Below, piece by piece: positions 20,681-29,407 of a stretch of 64,000 nt of DNA; position 1 is the stretch's first letter, and each line of letters begins with the position of its first letter. Below the pieces are notes generated by a model. That model was not told where the DNA came from and made no database searches. It saw nothing but the letters and a program-made list of their open reading frames with translations. The stretch is taken from assembly GCF_034006335.1 (NCBI RefSeq), contig NZ_JAWDIQ010000002.1; one strand, written 5' to 3'. The stretch comes from Paracerasibacillus soli. Lineage in GTDB: Bacteria > Bacillota > Bacilli > Bacillales > Amphibacillaceae. A program made the translations under genes and the position numbers.

Positions 20681-20827
20681 GAGCTCGTCTCTGAATACAG
20701 CGGTTAAAACAGCTACTGTAAGGAAGCGATTAAGTGGTAGATATTGTTTTTATAAAGGTTGTGGATACTGCACAATATACTCAAACTGTGAACTAACTAT
20801 CTTTTAGATGAGTGCATAACTCGCTAC

Positions 20828-20933
20828 GAAAATACACTTCGCTTTCCGCGGGCGGCTGTTGAGCCTCCTCGAGCTAACGCTCTGTGGGGTCTCATCTAGG
20901 CCTTTCCTCCCGCAGGAGTCTTCGTGTATTTTC
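20828..20933 (+). repeat. Short repeat element with 10-bp terminal inverted repeats
   Basis: The 106-bp unit is bounded by perfect arms GAAAATACAC (20828) and GTGTATTTTC (20924). The interior includes CTTCGCTTTCCGCGGGCGG, CTCCTCGAGCTAACGCTCTG and CTCCCGCAGGAGTCTTCG, a GC-rich sequence that I recognise as common in intergenic regions of many Bacillaceae genomes. GC content is far above its surroundings. No ORF. It lies in the pstA-pstB gap. Confidence 0.75.
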
Positions 20934-21188
20934 TCCGCTAGTATTTGTATTTTAAAATTGTGAAATCTATTATTCATTACTTAATTAGATATTCAGATTT
21001 TGCACAATAAAATGCGTTCTTTGCATTTTTGAGGAGTCAACTGTCCTTCACTCCAAACAACCGCGATGATTATGCTAATCAATCTTTGTAAGTCTTATAA
21101 GAAACATACTTCAAAGGGAAAATACTTGTGTACAATTGATATGCATGCATTGGTAGAGAATTTACCCTTTATTAAATACTGTCACTTA

Positions 21189-21500
21189 GCGCAGGCGGAA
21201 TACGTAGACTCCTGCGGGAACAGCACGAGTCCGAAGACCCCGCAGCGCGATTTAGAGGGGGGCCGACTAACTACGGCCTTTGCGGCCAACGTCGACATAC
21301 CCCAGTGTTGGGCAAGGCAGGTTAAGTTCGCGACGTCCTGTCGCAACACCTGCACTAGCACGTCCTGTGCGTCGGAAACCCCACAGGAAATAATTTAAGG
21401 AGGGCCGACTAAATCCGGCCTTTGCGGCCAACGTCGGCATACCCCAGTGTTGGGGCAAGGCCGTGCCCGCGGAAAGCGAAGTATTCTGCGGAGCGAATTC
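21189..21500 (-). repeat. Second copy of the repeat, inverted and interrupted
   Basis: GTAGACTCCTGCGGGAACAG at the left and CCCGCGGAAAGCGAAGTATT at the right are the reverse-orientation counterparts of the element at 20828-20933. Between them is an insertion with two near-identical copies of about 60 bp (GGCCGACTAA...CCAGTGTTGGG, starting near 21261 and 21404). These flank tandem mini-hairpins GCGACGTCCTGTCGC and GCACGTCCTGTGC. No ORF is supported here. Confidence 0.7.
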
Positions 21501-21620
21501 ACGCTCCCATTCGTTATAAAATAAGTAAAAGAAGCAAGTTTTCACTAGTTCGCAATATACGTCTACTATGTAAATTAAAATAAATGGTAATTGGAAAGTA
21601 TAAACCAAAGGAGTGTTTTC

Positions 21621-22454
21621 ATGAGTGCGATTACTGTATTAAGTCAACCAAAGACAAATATAATGGAAAAGGATACTGAACATGTAGAGCGGGTCGAGCT
21701 TATTAAGAAACCTGTATTTCAAACAGAAGACTTCCATTTATGGTACGGGGACACACATGCTTTAAAAAATATTAATCTAACCATACATGAAAAAGAAGTT
21801 ACAGCAATAATTGGTCCATCCGGTTGTGGAAAATCAACTTATTTAAAAACATTAAATCGTATGGTCGAACTTGTTCCAGGAGTAAAAACATCCGGTAAGA
21901 TTGTATATCAAAATCAGGCGCTTTCTGATTATCCAGTTGAGGAACTACGCTCACGTGTTGGTATGGTATTCCAAAAGCCTACCCCATTTCCAAAGTCTAT
22001 ATACGAAAATGTCGCGTACGGCCCGAAAATTCACGGTATCCGTAATAAACTAATTTTAGATGAGATTGTTGAGAAGAGCTTGCGCGGTGCTTATATATGG
22101 GATGAAGTAAAAGACCGTCTCCATACGAACGCCTACCGCTTATCAGGTGGGCAACAGCAACGTCTTTGTATTGCACGTTGTTTAGCAATCGAGCCTGAGA
22201 TTATTTTAATGGATGAACCAACATCCGCACTTGATCCTAAATCAACCTTAAAAGTCGAGGAATTAATTCGTGATTTAAAAGATAAATATGCGATTACGAT
22301 TGTCACACACAACATGCAACAGGCAGCAAGGATTTCTGATCGCACAGCATTCTTTTTGGATGGAAAAGTTGTAGAATACGATCAGACGAATACAATCTTT
22401 CATCATCCTCATGATAAGAGAACAGAAGATTATATATCAGGTAGGTTTGGATAA
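21621..22454 (+). CDS. pstB: Phosphate ABC transporter ATP-binding protein PstB
   Basis: The ATPase of the Pst system: Walker A GPSGCGKST, the PstB-specific VGMVFQKPTPFPKSIYENVA, signature LSGGQQQRLCIARCLA, Walker B EIILMDEPTSALDP and switch VTHNMQQA. It starts at ATG 21621, eight bases after AAAGGAG; the in-frame ATG at 21591 has no ribosome site. 277 residues, full length. A terminator follows at 22529. Because the repeat island separates it from pstA, a second promoter near 21560-21600 would be useful, but I see no clear one. Confidence 0.92.
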   Translation: MSAITVLSQPKTNIMEKDTEHVERVELIKKPVFQTEDFHLWYGDTHALKNINLTIHEKEVTAIIGPSGCGKSTYLKTLNRMVELVPGVKTSGKIVYQNQALSDYPVEELRSRVGMVFQKPTPFPKSIYENVAYGPKIHGIRNKLILDEIVEKSLRGAYIWDEVKDRLHTNAYRLSGGQQQRLCIARCLAIEPEIILMDEPTSALDPKSTLKVEELIRDLKDKYAITIVTHNMQQAARISDRTAFFLDGKVVEYDQTNTIFHHPHDKRTEDYISGRFG

Positions 22455-22528
22455 CAGCAAAACGGGTATAATCACTATAACCCTATTTCTCAACTCTTTT
22501 CTTTTTAACTTCCCCTATGAAATAAAGG

Positions 22529-22565
22529 TTGGACCAACTTACTCGTTAAGTTGGTCTTTTTTTGT
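22529..22565 (+). terminator. Terminator of the pst operon
   Basis: GACCAACTTA and TAAGTTGGTC arms (from 22532) form a 10-bp stem followed by T7. Confidence 0.9.
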
Positions 22566-22576
22566 GTTATATTTGT

Positions 22577-22906
22577 TCATGACAGATGTGTAGTAGGTTT
22601 TTCCTTCCTTGGCCAAAATGAATAAATAAAGGAACATAGCCCATGAATGATTAACGTTATTCCCCATACTCCTGTTACATCATTAAATTGTTTCAGGTCA
22701 TGAATCTGAATCCATTCTAAAAAAGTAAGTTTTGATACAAACCATTCTCCAAATTGATTTAAATTAAATACTTTCCAAACAACGAAATCTTGCGATATAA
22801 AGAATCCTATTTGGAAAATAACAAACACCACAAGATGCACGTACCATATCATTCGGGACTTTCTCCCATCCGCACGATAATCCTCTTCGGTTGTTAATCT
22901 AGGCAT
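22577..22906 (-). CDS. Hypothetical two-TM protein
   Basis: A 109-residue protein with a charged N-terminus (MPRLTTEEDYRADGRKSRM), TM helix 1 at about residues 20-40, a polar middle with a WIQIHDLKQF segment and TM helix 2 at about 78-95, ending in a basic tail. It is convergent with pstB. An AGGGAGATG stretch upstream can serve as ribosome site. I do not recognise the family, and there are no catalytic motifs. Confidence 0.6.
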   Translation of the reverse strand: MPRLTTEEDYRADGRKSRMIWYVHLVVFVIFQIGFFISQDFVVWKVFNLNQFGEWFVSKLTFLEWIQIHDLKQFNDVTGVWGITLIIHGLCSFIYSFWPRKEKPTTHLS

Positions 22907-23080
22907 ACTTCATCTCCCTCCAAATATAAATTAAAATTCCTTCCGGTTATATGTTTATTGACACAAGTATGACATCTATAACAACATTGATAAGACGATA
23001 AAAGTTATGATGAAATATATACCAAACCAAATAGAAATAAAGTAGGCTATATACCTTCATGCTCCCACCTTATCAATCTA

Positions 23081-23595
23081 CTAGTTAAATTTATAGTTAT
23101 CCGTATATACCCTAGATTCTTTCATCCCCTTTGGAAGCTTTTGAATTTCCAAATAATATCTTCCTTCGCCTAGGTTTACACTTTTGTTCATATCTTCATT
23201 ATTTTTTGCTTGAATAAGGAGATTTAACTTTTTGTATTCCAATTTAGGTTTTTCACCATACACAATAAAGTAGTTTTTGTATTGATCATACCCATATTTA
23301 TTATCACCGTATGCTACTGTCAATATTTTATTATCCTTTAAAATAACGTAGCCCAATTTATCTTCTTGACTAATAAACAGAGCAATTTGTTGCGTCTTAT
23401 TAAAGTAACAATCTTTTCTATACTTTTCACCATGATTTGATCCCCTATCGCAGTAAAAGATTCAATTTCCCTTTTCAAATCAGGCTTTTCAACTTTTACA
23501 TTTGCATAAACTTTATGAGTCGAATGATAGATGTTAAATATACCTAATCCACCTATAAGTATCGAAATTGCCAGTAATATCTTTTTCAACTTCAT
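23081..23595 (-). CDS. Hypothetical secreted/anchored protein, one frameshift
   Basis: Two overlapping frames form one protein of about 171 residues. The N-terminus MKLKKILLAISILIGGLGIF is a signal peptide or anchor. The first frame runs through VKVEKPDLKREIESFTAIGDQ and then degrades near 23395; the second frame continues LGYVILKDNKILTVAYGDNK and a Tyr/Lys-rich C-terminus. I do not recognise the family. It is monocistronic. From its end to the toxin locus at 24140 there is no gene; a 25-bp AT-rich palindrome (TTAATCACATAT... near 24045) is the only structure I see. Confidence 0.55.
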
Positions 23596-24143
23596 CACAC
23601 CATCCCCATTTGTTTTTTTGAAGAAATTGCAATATAAAAATCTATAAGAAGTGAATATTCAGTCACCAAAAGCACGATTATAGTTTATCAAATTTTAACC
23701 CTTATGATTACTATCCAATGTTTAAATGTATAACCTTAATAGGCATCTCTACGAATCATAAGAGGGAGTACATCATTCGCACTTATTCTATATTTTAATA
23801 TTATCATAAACAGGCAGCTTTAGGGGTGGGTTATTACTGAAAGTTTCGACATAAACCGACACCTTTTACTACAAAGACGCTAGCCATTCCACTTAATTGG
23901 AAAAAGAGAGAACCCCATATTAATATAACAAATATCAATTCTCCACCTCTTTCTTTCACATTTAAATAACATTATGATACATATTGCTAGGACAAACAAC
24001 TTATCAAGCGTTCATAAATATAACAGCAATATATAGATAAATATTTAATCACATATTATATGTAATTAATACGGGATGAGTGAACATAAATTCGGGTCTT
24101 TTGATTCATTTAAAGGAACGCATGTTTCCTTACGGTGTTTTCA

Positions 24144-24152
24144 TGCTATAAT
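24144..24152 (+). promoter_or_regulatory. Extended -10 promoter of the Hol-Tox gene
   Basis: TGCTATAAT (24144-24152) is a perfect TATAAT with a TG extension, which makes up for the absence of a clear -35. Transcription would start near 24159, leaving a 60-nt leader before the toxin ATG. Confidence 0.7.
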
Positions 24153-24221
24153 AGAGAAGTACAATGAGGCGTTCTTGGGTGGCGACTCACTCCCTGATTG
24201 CTGAAGGGGGGTGATGCCTAT

Positions 24222-24302
24222 ATGACGGTTTTTGAAGCGCTTGTATTAATGATTTCGTTTGGAACATTAATTATTGCGATACTGTCACATGCAAAAAAAT
24301 AA
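24222..24302 (+). CDS. Holin-like type I toxin peptide (Hol-Tox)
   Basis: A 26-residue peptide, MTVFEALVLMISFGTLIIAI followed by LSHAKK. MTVFEAL-x-LMISF is the hallmark of the putative holin-like toxin family found in Bacillaceae and lactobacilli, a single TM helix with a basic end that damages or depolarises the membrane when overproduced. A strong AGGGGGGTG ribosome site precedes the ATG, but CACTCCCT at 24188 can pair with it (24205-24213) to form a hairpin that masks translation. The ORF ends at a bidirectional terminator. Confidence 0.85.
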   Translation: MTVFEALVLMISFGTLIIAILSHAKK

Positions 24303-24440
24303 CCACCCTATACGCCTGACGAGCATGGTAGGGTGATTTTTGTATTTATCCCACTATGTGAGTCGCCCCCTTGAGGGCTATTGTACAGGGCCGTTGGTGC
24401 AGCAACACCAACGGTCCTTCTTATTATATGTGCTTCATTT
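24293..24440 (-). ncRNA. Candidate antisense antitoxin RNA of the Hol-Tox locus
   Basis: A strong minus-strand promoter, GTGACA (24475-24470), 17 bp, TATAAT (24452-24447), points towards the toxin gene. A transcript from about 24440 would contain a stable hairpin (CCGTTGGTG/CACCAACGG) and end at the shared terminator, where the minus-strand T-run is the complement of the toxin's last Lys codons. It would overlap the toxin mRNA 3' end by about 50 nt, the usual arrangement of convergent type I antitoxins. Expression is inferred. Confidence 0.6.
24303..24345. terminator. Bidirectional terminator between toxin and antitoxin
   Basis: CACCCTA (24304) and TAGGGTG (24329) form the stem, with A-rich sequence on the left and GATTTTTG on the right, so it can end transcripts from either side. 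Confidence 0.8.
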
Positions 24441-24511
24441 TACATTATTATAATAAACAAAACATTATTTGTCACGGCTTCTTACATATTTATACTCGGT
24501 TTTATCTTGTT

Positions 24512-26392
24512 TTAAACCATTACTTTACAAATATCATTTGTAAATTCTACTGGATCTTTTACCGGTAGCCCTTCAATAAGTAGCGCTTGATTATATAGCA
24601 AGTTTGTATATAACGTAAACTTCTCCTTATCCGCATCGAATGCAGCCTTCAAGGATTCATACACATCATGCTCCGTATTAATTTCCAATACCTTCTCTGC
24701 TTCAACATGCTGATTGTTTGGCATTTGATTTAATACTTTTTCCATTTCAAGTGAAATATCTCCGTCTGTTGCTAAACATACTGGATGCGTACGTAAACGT
24801 TTCGATACACGTACTTCTTTTACTTTATCACCTAGAATTGTTTTCATTTCGGCAAATAAATCTTTATGTTCTGTTGCTTCCTTTTCCGCCTTTTTATCTT
24901 CTTCTGTTGTATCAATTCCAAGGTCACCGCTCGAAACGGAACGGAATTCTTTTTCTTTATATTGCATGAGCATTTTAATTGCAAATTCATCAATTTCATC
25001 AGTGAAATATAAAATTTCATAGCCTTTATCCGCAACTAATTCAGTTTGTGGTAATTTTTCGATACGTTCATTCGATTCACCAGTCGCATAATAGATATAT
25101 TTCTGATCTTCTGGCATGCGCTCTACATATTCTTCTAAGCTAACAAGTTTCTTCTCTTTGGATGAGTAGAACAGAAGTAAATCTTGTAATGTTTCTTTGT
25201 TCGCGCCAAAGTCACTATATACGCCATACTTCAATTGACGGCCAAATGCATCATAAAACTTCTCGTATTTCTCTCTTTCGTTACGAAGCATTTGTGTCAA
25301 TTCACGCTTAATACGACGGGTAATATTTTTCTCGATTAACTTCAACTGACGATCATGTTGTAACATTTCTCGTGAAATATTTAGTGATAAGTCTTCAGAA
25401 TCGACCATCCCTTTCACAAAACTAAAATAATCAGGGAGTAAGTCCGCACACTTGTCCATAATTAACACGCTATTTGCATATAGCTCTAAGCCCTTTTCAT
25501 ATTCCGCTGTATAATAATCATATGGCATCGTTTCTGGAATATATAAAATGGCATCATAACGAATGGAACCATCTGCTTTAATATGCGCATGCTTTAACGG
25601 TTTATCAAAGCCATAATGTTTTTCTTGGTAGAAATTGACGTAATCCTCATCTGTCAATTCACTTTGGTTCTTTCGCCAAATAGGTACCATACTGTTAATT
25701 GTTTCTTCTTCCTTGTAATCAACATACTCATCGGACTCGTCATCTTTCGGCTTACTTTTTGTTACTTCCATTTTAATTGGATAGCGAATAAAATCGGAGT
25801 ATTTCTTAATAATTTCCTTCAGACGGTACTCTTCTAGAAACTGATCATAGTCTTCATCTTCCGTACTTTCCTTGATACTTAAAATAATTTCAGTTCCGAC
25901 AGATTGTTTATCATGTGAATCAATCGTATAACCCTCTGCACCATCTGATTCCCAAACATATGCCTCGTCACTATCCACAGAGCGACTAATCACTTTCACT
26001 GTATCTGCCACCATGAACGCAGCATAGAAGCCGACTCCGAATTGACCGATTATATCATGACCATCTGTTATTTCATTTTCCTTTTTAAATGCTAACGATC
26101 CACTCTTTGCAATCGTACCTAAGTTCGTTTCAAGTTCCTCTTTCGTCATTCCAATTCCAGTATCAGTAATCTTCAAAACCCGTGTGTCTTTATCTGCCTC
26201 AATTTGAATAAAATAATCGTCCTTATCAAAGGTTAACGCGTCATCCGTTAACGTTCTATAGTACATTTTATCTATCGCATCGCTTGCATTAGATATCAGT
26301 TCACGTAAGAACACTTCACGATGCGTATAAATAGAATTAATCATCATTTCCAATAATCGTTTTGATTCCGCTTTAAAAGCAATTTTACTCAT
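24512..26392 (-). CDS. htpG: Hsp90-family chaperone HtpG
   Basis: A 626-residue cytosolic ATP-dependent chaperone. The GHKL ATPase motifs are all visible: LRELISNASDAIDK, DTGIGMTKEEL, GQFGVGFYAAFMV and GTEIIL. The middle domain (IRYPIKMEV, LNISREMLQ) and the C-terminal dimerisation domain follow, so the gene is intact. The start at ATG 26392 has a GGAGAAG site; the upstream ATG at 26422 lies in the leader. A perfect CIRCE lies 39 bp upstream, indicating HrcA control. Confidence 0.96.
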   Translation of the reverse strand: MSKIAFKAESKRLLEMMINSIYTHREVFLRELISNASDAIDKMYYRTLTDDALTFDKDDYFIQIEADKDTRVLKITDTGIGMTKEELETNLGTIAKSGSLAFKKENEITDGHDIIGQFGVGFYAAFMVADTVKVISRSVDSDEAYVWESDGAEGYTIDSHDKQSVGTEIILSIKESTEDEDYDQFLEEYRLKEIIKKYSDFIRYPIKMEVTKSKPKDDESDEYVDYKEEETINSMVPIWRKNQSELTDEDYVNFYQEKHYGFDKPLKHAHIKADGSIRYDAILYIPETMPYDYYTAEYEKGLELYANSVLIMDKCADLLPDYFSFVKGMVDSEDLSLNISREMLQHDRQLKLIEKNITRRIKRELTQMLRNEREKYEKFYDAFGRQLKYGVYSDFGANKETLQDLLLFYSSKEKKLVSLEEYVERMPEDQKYIYYATGESNERIEKLPQTELVADKGYEILYFTDEIDEFAIKMLMQYKEKEFRSVSSGDLGIDTTEEDKKAEKEATEHKDLFAEMKTILGDKVKEVRVSKRLRTHPVCLATDGDISLEMEKVLNQMPNNQHVEAEKVLEINTEHDVYESLKAAFDADKEKFTLYTNLLYNQALLIEGLPVKDPVEFTNDICKVMV

Positions 26393-26430
26393 TTTATTTC
26401 TTCTCCTTCCGTATATATACATGTATCATT

Positions 26431-26457
26431 TTAGCACTCTTAAACAGAGAGTGCTAA
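26431..26457 (-). promoter_or_regulatory. CIRCE element (HrcA operator)
   Basis: TTAGCACTC, 9 bp, GAGTGCTAA: a perfect 9-9-9 inverted repeat. It lies just downstream of the htpG -10 box, so bound HrcA would block transcription until heat shock. Confidence 0.95.
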
Positions 26458-26469
26458 CCCTATCTTTTT

Positions 26470-26498
26470 ATTTAACATATCCACTGCTTTCATGTCAA
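26470..26498 (-). promoter_or_regulatory. SigmaA promoter of htpG
   Basis: TTGACA (26498-26493) and TTAAAT (26475-26470) are 17 bp apart on the minus strand, immediately upstream of CIRCE. Confidence 0.75.
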
Positions 26499-26662
26499 TT
26501 AAAGCGCGTCCTTCACCTAATCATCTAGAAAGGCATATATTCAATTACAAAATTAATATATTTAATATTTATTAATTAAAATATAAAATTATTAAATATA
26601 ATCATTTACTTTTTTAAGTTTATTGATATAATATGATGTAGAAAGAGAAGGGAGTTTGAATC

Positions 26663-27033
26663 ATGACACATCAAGTATTAACCCATTGCCCTATCTGCAG
26701 CAATACATTAACCATTACAAAATTACACTGTCAACATTGCCACACAACGATTGAAAATGACTTCAAATTCTCAGGATCTCCCAACTCTCGGAAGATCAAC
26801 TCCATTTTGTTGAAGTCTTTCTTGTGAGTCGTGGAAATATTAAAGAAGTTGAAAAGGAACTCGGCGTTTCCTATCCGACAGTACGCGGTAAATTGAATGA
26901 CATCATTTCAACACTTGGCTATAAAAAAGAAGAAAAAAAGAATCACACAGCTATTTCTAAAGAGAATATTGTCACCATGCTCGAGAATGAAGAGATAACC
27001 CCCGATGAAGCAATTAAATTACTAAAAAGGTAA
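26663..27033 (+). CDS. DUF2089 family protein, one frameshift
   Basis: A small DNA-binding-type protein. The first frame has four cysteines as CPICSNTLTI and CQHCHTTIE, a zinc ribbon; the second frame has FVEVFLVSRGNIKEVEKELG then VSYPTVRGKLNDII, a helix-turn-helix, and ends ITPDEAIKLLKR, a short SHOCT-like tail. A base is missing near 26780. Joined length is about 123 residues, typical of DUF2089. It starts a three-gene operon whose second gene repeats the same tail motif (KIDADKASELINLL). A regulatory role is inferred. Confidence 0.8.
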
Positions 27034-27043
27034 GGTGGATCAT

Positions 27044-27439
27044 ATGAAAAATGAAATTTCAAGAATTTTGAAGATGATGGAAGAAGGAAAAATCGATGCA
27101 GATAAGGCGAGCGAACTCATCAACCTGTTAAAGCAAGAGCCACATCAAGAAGAAGAAAAAGGGCACAACAAGCGTGATACTCATTATTTAGATAAAACAC
27201 TAAAGATTGTGGTCATTTCTGAGTCTAATGATAATGTAAAAGTTAATTTGCCCCTTCGACTCGTTAAAATCGCATTAGCTACCGGACAGAGTATTGCTGC
27301 AAGTATTCCACAGTCTGCGCAATATGTAAAAGATATTGACATTGATCTAATCTTAGATGCTATTGAAAATGAATTGGATGGGCAGATTGTTGACATTACA
27401 ACTGCTGAAGGAGACCAAATCAATATATTTATAGCGTAA
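27044..27439 (+). CDS. SHOCT-like domain protein (YvlB/LiaX N-terminus type)
   Basis: A 131-residue protein. Residues 1-35 (ILKMMEEGKIDADKASELIN) form the helix pair found at the N-terminus of YvlB/LiaX-type envelope-stress proteins. The middle 60-131 is a beta/alpha domain (TLKIVVISESNDNVKVNLPL...DIDLILDAIENE) matching the companion domain in those families. The start at ATG 27044 has AAGGTGG upstream. It follows the DUF2089 gene by 10 nt. Membrane-stress sensing is inferred from the family. Confidence 0.7.
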   Translation: MKNEISRILKMMEEGKIDADKASELINLLKQEPHQEEEKGHNKRDTHYLDKTLKIVVISESNDNVKVNLPLRLVKIALATGQSIAASIPQSAQYVKDIDIDLILDAIENELDGQIVDITTAEGDQINIFIA

Positions 27440-27464
27440 TGAAAGAAAAAGGTAGGTGTATATC

Positions 27465-27752
27465 ATGATTAAAATAAAAATCCAGGCCCAAGGTCAAAGA
27501 AAACTTACAATACGCATTCCATATGGTTTATTACATCTTGCCAATGGAATTATTTGTTCTAACTTTGTATGGAAGAAAATTATAAAATCTAATCCTTCAT
27601 TACAAAGCCTACCTTTTCCTCTTCATCAGATGAATAAGCATTATGCAAAGCCGATGATAAAACAACTCATACGGGAAATGCAAAATTATCGTGGCTTAGT
27701 TATTGTTGATATAGACGCTAGTGATGGTTCCATTCTCTACATTAGATTGTAG
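27465..27752 (+). CDS. Hypothetical protein, third gene of the DUF2089 operon
   Basis: A 95-residue protein that resembles the DUF-type domain of its upstream neighbour: IKIQAQGQRKLTIRIPYGLL begins like TLKIVVISESNDNVKVNLPL and it ends GLVIVDIDASDGSILYIRL, like the neighbour's IVDITTAEGDQINIFI. A tandem divergent duplicate of that domain without the SHOCT helices is the simplest reading. AGGTAGGTG precedes the ATG at 27465. Function unknown. Confidence 0.6.
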   Translation: MIKIKIQAQGQRKLTIRIPYGLLHLANGIICSNFVWKKIIKSNPSLQSLPFPLHQMNKHYAKPMIKQLIREMQNYRGLVIVDIDASDGSILYIRL

Positions 27753-27817
27753 TCATGGAAATCAGCTATTTAAATTAAAAGCTAGTAACGTAAAGTATCA
27801 CCTACTATTATATGATG

Positions 27818-29068
27818 CTATGTATCTGATTTTAGTTTTCGAAATACAAAATAGAAATAAAGTGAGCCGGTTAAATATAATCCGGATGTTATCGTAAATA
27901 TGTGTGCATAACCCCAGTAAGAGCCATACTGTAGCACAATTGACGTTGAAACAGGACCCATAAAAGCCCACCCTAACTGAAATACCATTTGATTCACGGA
28001 GTTTGCGAGACCCTTTACAGAATCATCAACTTTTGACATCATTAATGACATTTGTATCGGGTTACCAGCATTCATTAACGCTTGGCGGAATAGAAACCCT
28101 ATACTCGCTAACCACAAATTTTGTGTATAAGCTGTTAATAAAAGAAATGGCAAGGAAGAAAGTTGTAAAATAACAACCGCACGTACTTCTCCAACCTTTT
28201 TGACTACTAATGGTCCAATAAACATAGCTACCGCTGTTGCCGCCTGGCCAAGCGATATAATAACACCAATCATCGAATTAGAGGCTGCAAATCGATCGGC
28301 AAAATATAAGTTTAAATACGGAATAACGAGTCCGCTACCAAAGCCAATTAACAATTGCGCAATGGAAAAAAGCGCAATGATCTTGATACCAACTTTATTC
28401 GCATTAAAAAATACCTTCAAATCAAGTCTTTTAGATGAATCCCTTTTTTCTGTATATACCTTCTGTTTTTCTGTCATTTTTAAAACAGGAATAAAAGCTA
28501 ATAAATAAAAGAGAGCACCCACAATTAATGTAAACCGAATACTTAACAACTCCGAAGTAAACAAAGAAAATAAATCGGTTAATCCTCCGCCTAAAATACT
28601 ACCTAATACATTAGCAGCAGTCATAATAGCAGAATGTAAACTAAATAAATGCACCCGTTGTTTGGGATTAGAATTTTCCGCCAGCCACGGTATCGATGAC
28701 ACTTGTAAAAAGGCTGTTGTTATCCCAGTCGCAAAGCCAGTTGCTAACAGGAAAAACTGTGGTTCCACGAGACTACGTAAAATAAGTACCATTCCCGATG
28801 TGATGACGCCAAACAGCATGACCCTTTTTCTACCTAGCTTATCGCTCATCATTCCAGCAGGAACTAAGATAAGTGCTGTCGCCAATGCAGTAAGCGCAAT
28901 GACTTGCCCATTTACATCCTGACTCAACCCAAGCGCTCGTATGTAGAAATTATAAATGACCATAAACATGCCCATACCAATTTGGGAAAAGATATTAGCC
29001 CAAATAGCTAACTTAATATTCCGATTATATGTCTTGAATTGCGCTGACCATTCTTCAATAAATGACAT
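27818..29068 (-). CDS. MFS transporter
   Basis: A 416-residue major facilitator protein with 12 TM segments. The A-motif between TM2 and TM3 is seen as GMMSDKLGRKRVMLFG, and a second cytoplasmic loop separates the halves near residue 200 (KMTEKQKVYTEKRDSSKRLD). AGGAAAAGC precedes the ATG. It is monocistronic and divergent from nothing nearby. The substrate cannot be told from the sequence; drug export and sugar-phosphate-like transport are both possible. Confidence 0.85.
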   Translation of the reverse strand: MSFIEEWSAQFKTYNRNIKLAIWANIFSQIGMGMFMVIYNFYIRALGLSQDVNGQVIALTALATALILVPAGMMSDKLGRKRVMLFGVITSGMVLILRSLVEPQFFLLATGFATGITTAFLQVSSIPWLAENSNPKQRVHLFSLHSAIMTAANVLGSILGGGLTDLFSLFTSELLSIRFTLIVGALFYLLAFIPVLKMTEKQKVYTEKRDSSKRLDLKVFFNANKVGIKIIALFSIAQLLIGFGSGLVIPYLNLYFADRFAASNSMIGVIISLGQAATAVAMFIGPLVVKKVGEVRAVVILQLSSLPFLLLTAYTQNLWLASIGFLFRQALMNAGNPIQMSLMMSKVDDSVKGLANSVNQMVFQLGWAFMGPVSTSIVLQYGSYWGYAHIFTITSGLYLTGSLYFYFVFRKLKSDT

Positions 29069-29353
29069 GCTTTTCCTACTTCCGCCATTAAGTTTTAGCT
29101 TCTATTTAAAAATTTCGTGTCCCTAAGTATATTAGCTTTTATTCGTCTATTTGTAAATTGAAATGCCACACAACTCATGGTTTAATCTCAATGATTATAT
29201 GACAATACACGGGGTAAGTTTGTATAATATTTTTCACCCCCAGATTTATGATTTTAGCTAAATTGGGGTGCATAGCAGCTTTCTTATTTCTACAATTTGT
29301 CTTTGTAAAATCAAATCGAGTAAGAGGTGTATGAGGAAATTGCTAGTACACAA

Positions 29354-29393
29354 ATAAAAACAGACCCCCAACTACGTGAAGGTCTGTTTTTCT
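29354..29393. terminator. Bidirectional terminator
   Basis: AAAAACAGACC (29356) and GGTCTGTTTTT (29381) form a perfect 11-bp stem with T-runs on both strands. It ends the minus-strand gene 29408-29848 and any plus-strand transcript from the promoter-like site near 29199. Confidence 0.85.
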
Positions 29394-29407
29394 AAAACGA
29401 TACTAGT

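Noticed and set aside
21066..21398. Open frames on both strands across the repeat island
   Set aside because: They translate GC-rich repeat DNA, have no ribosome site, and contain Ala/Gly/Arg-rich and Cys-rich nonsense-like sequence without a family pattern.
22133..22345. Minus-strand frames inside pstB
   Set aside because: They are shadows of an intact ATPase gene with clear Walker and signature motifs.
24358..24367. GTGAGTCGCC as the antitoxin pairing site
   Set aside because: As transcribed, the candidate antisense RNA would carry the same strand sense as the toxin leader (GGCGACTCAC), so it cannot base-pair with it; only the 3' overlap can.
29235..29270. CACCCC/GGGGTG hairpin as a terminator
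   Set aside because: No T-run follows on either strand; kept only as part of the possible small RNA.
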